In this document: piece by piece, positions 56,711 through 64,000 of the stretch
How the letters are laid out: each line of letters begins with the position of its first letter
Numbering within the stretch: position 1 is the first letter of the stretch
Assembly (NCBI RefSeq): GCF_020509005.1
Contig: NC_063017.1
Coordinates: forward strand, 4,154,001 to 4,218,000
Length of the DNA: 64,000 nt
Source: Fulvia fulva
Lineage: Eukaryota; Ascomycota; Dothideomycetes; Mycosphaerellales; Mycosphaerellaceae
Reading direction: 5' to 3'
Position numbers and translations under genes: made by a program
The notes under the pieces: model-generated
The model's input: only the letters and a program-made list of their open reading frames with translations
Database searches by the model: none
What the model was told of the DNA's origin: nothing

Positions 56711-57345
56711 TCGGGACGCGAGACGATTTGCCGACAGAATGTAGACTCAGTGGTCTCAGTGACCGACCGATCTCGCAGAATCGGCCTGTTATGTATGGCA
56801 GGATAGTAGATGTTGTTGAACAGAACCCGACGTTCCAGGAGCGCTGTTCAGCTTTGTGACGACATGGACGGGCACAATGTTCCTCCGATCGATCCGGAGC
56901 CCTGAACGTGGCTGCTCCTTTACTTACGAAGAACAACAAATGTCTGAATAGCCTTCCCAACGATACTTTCTGTTTCTTGATCATCAATTCGGCGCCGTGT
57001 TCGTCACGAAGTCGAGAGCAGGCATAATGTAGACATTAAAGGTAGGTACCGCCCTGGATATACATAACTGCACGGCACAGTAGACTTTGGCCGACCCAGC
57101 GTTCCAAGTGCAACCCGGCACACAAGCTATGGTGCATATCGCATGGACACCATGTGGTGCCAAGTTCGCAGCGAATGACTCTGCAATCAATTTTCATCAA
57201 TTCCACGTGGGGAGAGCCATGAGGTTGTAATGCTTATGGACACCGCAGGGCATTTGTCTCCTGGGCCGCTCGATCTACTTGCAGGCTGAATTGTCTCTTT
57301 GGTTGAGCTCCATGCGGGTGACTCTGCTATACAAAATATGTGCCT
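56711..57345. other. Intergenic, 630 bp between convergent genes
   Basis: 3' flanks of the carboxylesterase and of the transcription-factor-like gene. No gene seen. Confidence 0.35.
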
Positions 57346-58673
57346 TCACTGCACAGCTCGCACCACCAGCTCCTTCATCTGGAACATATGCGAATCCGCT
57401 TTCGGATGTATCACCGCAGTCGTCCTGCTGAGTTGCTGATAATACACATTCTGTCCTCTAGGCAAAGCCGAAGTATTCGCAACATGCCACAAAAGAAACC
57501 GCTCCAAAAACGGATCAGTTGTGGCAATCTGGGCAAGCCCGCCCCTCATGCGAACCATCTTGACCAGCCCTCTCATGTGCGTATGATATCCTTGGTCCAT
57601 GTTCTGGTTGTACTTGACTTCGAAGGCGGACGCCAGCGCCACGGCTACCAACATCTGATCGCACGTGCACCGCACAGGGTCTCTGAATGCAGCGTCGATA
57701 GTCCGGATGAAAAAGCCACGCAGATGGAGCAAATGGTACCAGTGCGGGTGGTCCGGTGGTTTCTCCCACATTTGGAGCCGGAATGTCACTGTCAGCAAGA
57801 CGGCGCCGATCATGATGGCGGGATCGGTCCAGATGTATTCCCAGAATCTCAGCCAAGTCGAGCCGGGATTCATGGCTGGCATGTCAGGCTGGTTGCGCTC
57901 AAAGTCCTGTGACTGCATCTGGACGATGACTTTGTAGGTGGCCTGTGATGTACGGTTGGGATTAGCTCGCCTGTCCGCTTCCTGGGAGTAGACTGCGTGT
58001 GGCTTACCAGTACCGACGACAAATCGAAACGGAGGTGCTTCAGGACGATGCCAACAACGTTATCCTGGTCATGGAAGAGGAATGTGCGAGCGGCCATGAC
58101 GCCTTGCGAGAAATTGACGGCAGCAGGGCTACCTGGTAATGCAGGCTGCTCGCTGTCAACCGCTGGTGTTGTCACTATTTCTCCTGGTGTCTCGTGAACA
58201 GCCAAAGCGCTTATACCGCTGGCGCCATGCCTTAGATCACCGACAGATGTCCCTGCTCTTCTAGCTAGCTCATCTGTGATAGCTTTTGCTGTCGCAGGAG
58301 ACGTGTTCTTGGTGACCTGTAACAGATCTGTCGATGCTCTGGGTGGAGTATGGACGGCATCTTGTCCTGTTGGCGTCGGTCTCTTCACTGCTTGTGTGAT
58401 CTTCTCAACTCGGTTTGCCCGAAACTTTGCCTGCCCGTCCGTCTTCTTTCTCCTGATTCGATGCTTGTCTGAATGCACCTCCGACTTTGTATGGTCCACG
58501 CCAGTAATAGCACTGAGCCTCGTGCGTTGGTGCTGCACTCTAGTGACGTGAGATCGGACCTGTCTGCGAAATGTGTCCTTGGTGGTGTCGTCGGGCGTCT
58601 GTATGATGATGAACTCCAGACGACCCCCAGGAGCTGTACTTGTTTCGCCATGAGCGAGTTCATGCTGGTTCAT
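57346..58673 (-). CDS. Fungal transcription-factor-like protein (Fungal_trans_2 type), 420 aa
   Basis: Exon 1 is 58673-58008 and exon 2 is 57942-57346; the 65-bp intron has donor GTAAGC, branch-like GCTAAT and acceptor ACAG. The N terminus carries RRQVRSHVTRVQHQRTR within a segment EFIIIQTPDDTTKDTF, the layout at the start of many fungal proteins that have the Fungal_trans_2-like regulatory domain but no Zn2Cys6 cluster. A Lys/Arg-rich, possibly nuclear-targeting stretch follows (HRIRRKKTDGQAKFR). The second half has the helical pattern FIRTIDAAFRDP, then CTCDQMLVAVALASAFE and HMRGLVKMVRMRGGL, which is characteristic (HxxGLxxMVxxRGG). No DNA-binding domain is seen, so direct DNA binding is doubtful. 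It may end early: most relatives continue about 100 residues beyond this stop. Confidence 0.72.
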
Positions 58674-59070
58674 GACAGCTCCAGTGTTATCGGGTCAGTG
58701 GTAGAGCTGGTCATCGACCCAGTGAGGGCGTTGGTCTCATCGGAGGTGTCTCCTGCAGGGGATATGGCTAGCAGGACTGATGTGTCGTGTGTGTCGTTGG
58801 GTGGCGATGCTCAAGACTGCCAGCAGCGCGTGTTGATCACGGAGCATCAGAGCTTGTAACTCTAGAATGTCCATGGTGTCCAGAGCCCGACATAGCGCTG
58901 CTGATGACGAAGCTATGGCCATGTCCGTTCGGATGAGTTCTGCTGTAGACTGTAGACTGTGCATTGGTGGGACGCGAGCGATTGGAGTCCAGCCAATGTG
59001 CAGTCTCCCAAACGTTGTGACGCGCTAGTCTAAGAGCTTCAGCCGCATGCGTGATCTGCATTGTGCATCG
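58674..59070. other. Intergenic, 400 bp
   Basis: Upstream of the transcription-factor-like gene. A 75-codon minus ORF (58964-58737) has no recognisable features; I do not call it. Confidence 0.35.
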
Positions 59071-59079
59071 GCACGGCGG
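59071..59079. repeat. 9-bp target duplication, left of MITE
   Basis: GCACGGCGG, repeated exactly at 59559-59567. Confidence 0.8.
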
Positions 59080-59558
59080 GCCACAAGCTTCGCCGCACCC
59101 CAGCAATCGCCGCACCCCAGCTCGGATTCTCGCGTTCCGACACATGGTGTTGCTGGCTTGTATCAATTGCCACACACGCTCAAAATACACGATATGTAGC
59201 TCAAATTGCTCAGAATAGCATCGCGAATGCAGAATTTGAGAGCCTGTGGGCACTATAGTGGGCTTCATGGTGTGTTGTTGTATGTGGTGAGGTGGTGAGA
59301 AAGCAAGAAACGCGTGAATCTCGACACGGGCGCATGAAGCTTTGGTGGGGCTCTCACCAAAATCCCATGCCGAAGCGTCAACACCAACCTCTCGGCAGCA
59401 CAACGTGTTTTTACGCGATGTGAGTATGCGGAACAAGGAAACAGATAGCTGCGAACACATTGGGAAAAGAATCAAGTTGATATGAGCAGTATTGATGGTG
59501 TTGATGATAAAAAGTCACTGGGGTGCGGCGATTGCTGGGGTGCGGCGAAGCTTGTGGC
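59080..59558. mobile_element. MITE-like element, 479 bp, 41-bp perfect TIRs
   Basis: Bases 59080-59120 and 59518-59558 are exact reverse complements (41 bp, beginning GCCACAAGCTTCGCC). Each arm contains the 13-mer CGCCGCACCCCAG twice, separated by CAAT. A 9-bp direct repeat GCACGGCGG borders both ends. Length, long perfect TIRs and 9-bp target duplication fit a non-autonomous Mutator-like (MULE) MITE. The 397-bp interior encodes no transposase and is not RIPped. I do not know this element. Confidence 0.78.
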
Positions 59559-59567
59559 GCACGGCGG
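59559..59567. repeat. 9-bp target duplication, right of MITE
   Basis: GCACGGCGG, identical to 59071-59079. Confidence 0.8.
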
Positions 59568-60171
59568 CGCCGCAGGCAGTCGGAAGCCTTCCGAGGCATG
59601 TCTTGCGGTGGGAGACGTCAGGATTGACGGTTGTCGATGTGTTTGCCCAGCACGCCCAGATCCTGCAACAGCTCACGCGCATCCCTCGGCCAGCACCATC
59701 TGGCTGTTGTGCATGGGGGTAGTGGAGCGATAGTTATACCTATGCCGAGTCGGGAAAATGCACTTTTCTCCATATCGACTTCGAGAGAGGCGACCGAAAT
59801 CCGTTGACAACTGCGACTTCCAGAATTGCCGTGCATCATACATGTACTGTAGTCTATACAAGAACATGGGGGAAAGCCCGCGGTCATTCGCATCTTTCCG
59901 AAGACTGGAGTCTGGGCATGCAACACTCTCCCGGTCGAAGTAAAGGTCAAAAGCTTCACGACTCGTGCATCATACCCATGTTGAAGACACACTACTGACA
60001 ATAATAATCATCATCAACGCTAGCATCACTTAGGAGGCACCTCCTACATCAGACGCTCCTTGAGAAAGCTGGGCTTGCTCAGGTGCAAAATGACGTCATC
60101 AACAGCATCATCTGGCAACCACTGCAATTCTGCTTTTGGTGCGCTGCTCAGAGAACGCATTGGCTGATGAT
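59568..60171. other. Intergenic, 600 bp
   Basis: No supported gene or repeat. Confidence 0.3.
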
Positions 60172-60434
60172 GATTAAGCGTAGCGACCGACGAGCGCTAG
60201 CCACACTGTAGCGACGTGTGAGCTTGCGAACACTCGAGCGTAGGTAGTGGCGTCAGCGAGGAGGGAGTGGAGCTCTATCACCAGCCTTCAACTAGCCTTG
60301 GCGCCGCCTCTTATTAAGCGTAGCGACCGAGCGCTAGCCACACCGGAGTACGAGCTTGCGAGTACGTAGGTGAGGCGTCAGCGAGGGAGTGAAGCTCTAT
60401 ACCAGCCCTCAACTAGCCTTGGCGCCCGCTCTGA
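60172..60434. repeat. Short direct repeat pair A/B (about 140 and 120 bp)
   Basis: Two adjacent diverged copies start at 60174 and 60314 with TTAAGCGTAGCGACC and end with CAACTAGCCTTGGCGCC. Between come shared blocks AGCGCTAGCCACAC, GAGCTTGCGA and GGCGTCAGCGAG. They differ by small indels and substitutions. Non-coding. Confidence 0.7.
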
Positions 60435-60445
60435 TTAGTCAACTT

Positions 60446-60915
60446 TCAAGTTTTCGGGTCACGTGACCTACCGCACTGTGCCTGTTGGCGAACTCGCAAA
60501 CATATACTCGTCGCTAACGCCTATGTCGTCGTATAATAAGCACTGTACGTCGGGTAGCGGTAGCGTGAATCGCACGCTACTTTGCAGTCTAGAAGGGTTG
60601 GTAGAGAGCTCCACTCCGCTACGCTTACCTTTGGAGGTTCACAACCGCCAACAGCACATTTTTAGTCCGTTTTCAAAAGGTACCCTAACTAAGCAATCAA
60701 GTTTTGGTGTCACGTACTAGCCGCGCTGTGCCTGTTGGCGAACTCGCAGTCAATACTACGTATTAATATCGTTCGCAGCCGGAGTAGTAGGTTACGGACA
60801 ATCGAACGTGTAGCGTACATCGCACGCCTTCGCGATAAGCTAGCAGATGCTAGATAGAGCTCCACACCGCTGCGCTTATTCTTGGAGGTTCACAACCGCC
60901 AACAGCACATTTTAG
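60446..60915. repeat. Short direct repeat pair C/D (about 220 bp each)
   Basis: Copies at about 60446-60664 and 60697-60915. Both begin TCAAGTTTT..GTCACGT, share CTGTGCCTGTTGGCGAACTC and end TTGGAGGTTCACAACCGCCA followed by ACAGCACATTTT. Near its end copy C has AGAGCTCCACTCCGCTACGC, the reverse complement of the two ends of repeats A/B brought together. So the four copies belong to one structure. Non-coding; identity unknown. Confidence 0.7.
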
Positions 60916-61319
60916 ACACTCTCACGGGGTATAAATAACGACATGTAAGTCGCAAGAAGTATCTTCGGGTTCGCTCCGCAGACCGATGGGGGATTATATG
61001 ATGGCAACAGGCAGAGACTGGTCCTGGAAGAAGCAGTGTTTGCCCTTTGTTGCACGCCACATGTTGAGCTGAACCGCCACGCAAGCTAACAACGTGTGGC
61101 CGTCAATGCTTGGCAGATCTACACTAGACCTTAGACACCGTGGACACCCCGTAAGTCACTTGAACACATTCCAGCCTCAGCCGTCTATCCATCCCTCTTC
61201 CCCTCCACCAACCGGCTTCCAAGCACCTCTCCCCTTGCCCCTCGGATCACTCACATCCACATCCCACCTCTCCCGCACCATCAACCTCAACCTCAACTTT
61301 CTATACCCCTCCATAATAA
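60916..61319. other. Intergenic, 400 bp
   Basis: Includes a C-rich plus strand (61180-61300). No gene supported. Confidence 0.3.
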
Positions 61320-61653
61320 CTATACTGACCGATCCCTAAACACCCGTTGATCCCCCGTCTCCCACTGCCACCCCTCCGCCCTCTGTCTCAACTCTTCCAG
61401 CACATCTCCATCCCCCTCTGTCTCTGCGAGATTTTCCACTTCATGAGAATCATGCCCGAGATCATAGAGTTCCTCGGGCGCACAGAAGAGGTAGTTCTGG
61501 AGCGGACGTTGCTCAATCTTCCCAGGACCGTCAAGATTTCTGCAAGAGCGTCGATATTGGGTGAAGTGATATGTAGTCTTGCCCTAGCAGTTCAGGTATA
61601 GACCCAAGTCATCGGCGGTGAGGAGCAGGACGTTCTTGTATTCGCGGATCATC
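61320..61653 (-). pseudogene. Sulfatase (N-sulfohydrolase-like) relic with internal deletion
   Basis: Minus strand, ATG at 61653. It starts MIREYKNVLLLTADDLG, the hallmark N terminus of sulfatases, where the two Asp residues bind the catalytic calcium. Within ten codons it meets a TAG (where CYG is expected) and passes into the C-terminal end of the family: EQRPLQNYLFCAPEELYDL, HDSHEVENLAE, then VLEELRQR and WQWETGD, to a stop at 61320. The frame is otherwise open. The whole middle, about 400 codons including the C-x-P/S-x-R formylglycine motif, is gone. Enzymatically dead. Confidence 0.75.
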
Positions 61654-62202
61654 GTGAATGTGAATGCTGAAAGGGAGGTAGTGAGGTCCGAGTCAGTTGC
61701 TTGGATCTGATAGATGTTAGCGGGCCGTGAAGACGAAAAGTGCAGCAGCTCGTCCAATGCTTGTCTGAGCTAAGCGCACGCCACTCTGTGGTGCTGGAAG
61801 ATCATAACAGGGCGTCTGCTTGATGTGCTAAATCTATACTTCCATCCAGATGAGTGCACTGCAGCAGTGATACCTCCTCGCGTCTCCCAGCATAGCCTCA
61901 GACTACTGCTGTTGACAAGCATAACAATGTCAAAAAATGATACCTACTACGCAGCCCCATTGGCAATCGATCATCGCCTTTCCTTTCGTCCCACATTCCG
62001 GTTGTCTATGCCCGTGAATCGAGCGAAGGGACTTGGTCTATCGGAAGCACCATACGCACCAAACATGAACTTTTTAGCGCCTCATCGTCGTCAGCGAGGC
62101 TGGCAGAATGCACCCACATGATCCATGTCCTTCACCGCAGCGTGGATAACGCTTTTGGCAGAAGAAAATGTCGATTCTGAAGTTTGCCTGGCAGTTGGCG
62201 CA
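61654..62202. other. Intergenic, 550 bp
   Basis: Between the sulfatase relic and the helicase 3' end. A plus frame from ATG 61927 (65 codons) has no recognisable feature. No gene called. Confidence 0.35.
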
Positions 62203-64000
62203 CTAATCCAATAATCCTTGAGCCTGCTTCTTCTTCTTCTCCTTCAGTCGGTCTTCCTTCTTGAAGAACGAGCTGCGCGGCTTGGCCAGAGCCTTGTTCG
62301 CTGCGCCCTTCTTGCCTTCGATGTACGCCATACTGTCGCCACCAGCAAGGTTAGACAATGTCCCTGCCTGCCGTCTGACGCCAGACCCCTTCTTCTTGGA
62401 CTTTGATACATTCTTGTCGTTCCAAAGACTGTCTGTGATGTCTTCGGCATCGCCGGCAGTATCAGACTGGAGTAGAACATCCTGGAGTAAGTCCATGCGA
62501 TCGTGTTGATTGTTGTAATGGAGGCCCGGCATTTCTGCCAGACCTTTGAAATGTGTGATGACCTTGAATGCATAGCCTTGGTCGACAAGGAATGCCTGCC
62601 GCTTGGATGAGTAGTACATCTCGTTGGTGTCTTTGCTGACGAGACTGTAGAAGAATGCATTGAAGCCTTCGTCGTTACGACGCTTGGCTCGGAGGATGCG
62701 ACCGAGCCGTTGCGCTTCTTGTCGTCGAGAACCATAGTGGGACGAGACTTGGATGAGGCAGGTAGCTTCTGGTAGGTCGAGTGACGTGTCGCCAATCTTA
62801 GAGAGGAAGATAGTGGAGACAGCATCGTTCTGTTGGAAGTTTTGGAGGACGAGTTCGCGCTCGCGCTGACTGGTGTCGCCGAAGATGTATGGCTTTGTAA
62901 GGCCTTCGGCGTATCTTTTCAGCGCGTAGACGTTGTCGGAGAATACTATGATCTTGTCGCCTCGTCTCTCGTGATAGTCGATCAGGTACTGGCAAGCCTG
63001 ATACTTTCGCGGATTCATGGTTGATAGCAAGCTACGCTTGTTGGTCGTCTTGGCCTCCAAGTAAGCCTTGTAGAACTCCGTCGTCATGGGACACCACACT
63101 TCAGCGCATTGAACCCGAGCAATATGGCCTTCCTCGCTGAGTTGTAACCAGTTGGCCTCGTAAAGCTTGGGTCCGATGAGGAAGTTCAAATCCTTGATCT
63201 TGTCATCTTCTCGCAGCAGAGTGGCTGTCAGACCCAGTTTCGAATGTGTCTTGATGCGTTCGGTGACTCGTCGAAACATATCCGCTGGCACGACATGCAC
63301 CTCGTCCAGAATCATGAGGCCCCACTCCCGAGAGGTGATGAAGTCCATGACTTTGGCGCTGTCGTGCGCACGCCGCGCGTTCTGCGTCACCATACTATAA
63401 GTGCAGATGATGACTCCCGCTTTGTGATGCAGCTGTTGCTTCTCGCCTGATGTGAAGATGGCGATGTCATCTGGGTCAATGTTGGACCACTTTTTGAACT
63501 CTTCCTTCCACTGCACAGCACTCATGGCACTGGTACATAGTACGATGGCACTCTTGGCGATTGTGCATGCCGCAGTGATACCGACGAGCGTCTTGCCCGC
63601 ACCACATGGCAGAACAATGATTCCGCTACGAGCACGGCCGTTACCAAACATCTTAGCCAGCGCCTGTTCCTGGTAGTATCGGATCTGCACGACAGGCCGA
63701 AGCTTGATGTCAAGTTTGGCGTTGCGTTCGTCGGCGTGGAAGTCGTACTCCTCGGTGAGTGGTAGTCCAAGGGTGACGTTGCAATGTTCTTGCACTTTCT
63801 GGATCATGTCACCTCGAACCTCGAAAGAGTGTACAACGTCGACATCGTCTTCTTCCTCTTCCTCTTCTCGTAAATAGGCGGCCATGTCTTTGTCCGCCTC
63901 GCGCCCGCCGAACTCATCGTCAGACTCGTCATCGTCTTCCTCTCGCTTTTGTGCCAATCTCGCCTGCTCTTGTGCCTCCGCTTCCTTCATGCGTGCAGCC
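62203..64000 (-). CDS. SSL2: TFIIH DNA helicase XPB/SSL2, C-terminal part (runs off the right edge)
   Basis: Open from the window edge to the stop at 62203; the first 200-250 residues lie outside. The acidic stretch ([11 protein letters not shown]) precedes the N-terminal-domain end, [19 protein letters not shown]. Helicase motifs follow: Q/I motif [12 protein letters not shown] and Walker A LPCGAGKT, motif Ia TSAMSAVQW, the DEVH box [22 protein letters not shown] (containing the RED motif specific to XPB), then [16 protein letters not shown] and the arginine-finger motif [11 protein letters not shown]. The C terminus is Lys-rich. XPB is the ATP-dependent translocase of TFIIH used in transcription initiation and nucleotide excision repair. 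No intron in the visible 1.8 kb. No defect seen. Confidence 0.95.
   Translation of the reverse strand, partial: AARMKEAEAQEQARLAQKREEDDDESDDEFGGREADKDMAAYLREEEEEEDDVDVVHSFEVRGDMIQKVQEHCNVTLGLPLTEEYDFHADERNAKLDIKLRPVVQIRYYQEQALAKMFGNGRARSGIIVLPCGAGKTLVGITAACTIAKSAIVLCTSAMSAVQWKEEFKKWSNIDPDDIAIFTSGEKQQLHHKAGVIICTYSMVTQNARRAHDSAKVMDFITSREWGLMILDEVHVVPADMFRRVTERIKTHSKLGLTATLLREDDKIKDLNFLIGPKLYEANWLQLSEEGHIARVQCAEVWCPMTTEFYKAYLEAKTTNKRSLLSTMNPRKYQACQYLIDYHERRGDKIIVFSDNVYALKRYAEGLTKPYIFGDTSQRERELVLQNFQQNDAVSTIFLSKIGDTSLDLPEATCLIQVSSHYGSRRQEAQRLGRILRAKRRNDEGFNAFFYSLVSKDTNEMYYSSKRQAFLVDQGYAFKVITHFKGLAEMPGLHYNNQHDRMDLLQDVLLQSDTAGDAEDITDSLWNDKNVSKSKKKGSGVRRQAGTLSNLAGGDSMAYIEGKKGAANKALAKPRSSFFKKEDRLKEKKKKQAQGLLD

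Noticed and set aside
1..64000. CRISPR array, bacterial operon or rRNA genes
   Set aside because: Introns and gene content are fungal nuclear; no regularly spaced repeats with unique spacers and no rRNA-like sequence were seen.
1..64000. Secondary metabolite cluster
   Set aside because: No PKS, NRPS, terpene cyclase or DMATS is present; the lone regulator and esterase are not enough.

Overview
The window is nuclear DNA of a filamentous ascomycete (Pezizomycotina, probably a Dothideomycete). Short 46-69 bp introns with GT..AG ends, a TRK1-type K+ transporter, fungal GH55 and GH128 hydrolases, a Fungal_trans_2-like regulator and typical fungal retrotransposons support this. The left third carries the mark of repeat-induced point mutation (RIP): TA is in great excess, CA and TG are depleted, and Trp and Gln codons of the element proteins have become TAG or TAA.

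Layout. (1) 1-24.0 kb is a nested, RIP-degraded transposon island. It holds three copies of one Tad1-like LINE (two head-to-tail, one inverted inside a copia pol gene with a 15-bp target duplication), two related Ty1/copia elements sharing an LTR, a perfect 1187-bp tandem duplication across a LINE/copia/LTR junction, and the 3' half of a gypsy chromovirus with chromodomain and a non-RIPped 172-bp LTR. (2) 24.0-29.3 kb holds two SAP/F-box-like paralogues. One is split by a 2975-bp hAT transposon with an exact 8-bp target duplication; the other is intact. A third C-terminal relic lies at 37.5 kb. (3) 29.7-37.0 kb holds a conserved fungal multi-pass membrane protein and TRK1. (4) 38.4-56.7 kb is rich in secreted proteins: GH128 and GH55 glucanases (each with a one-base frameshift), three small six-cysteine secreted proteins, another secreted protein, a type II membrane glycosyltransferase, an amino-acid transporter stump and a secreted type B carboxylesterase. 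(5) 57.3-64 kb holds a fungal transcription-factor-like gene, a 479-bp MITE with 41-bp TIRs and 9-bp TSD, two families of short repeats, a sulfatase relic with an internal deletion, and the C-terminal part of XPB/SSL2 helicase running off the right edge.

How it fits together. No operon-like pathway is visible. The pattern is a housekeeping flank (XPB, TRK1), a decaying heterochromatin-like repeat block, and between them a set of wall-active or secreted proteins with several broken genes. That resembles the fast-evolving compartment of two-speed fungal genomes (inference). Splice sites were read by eye from consensus and frame; no transcript evidence was available.
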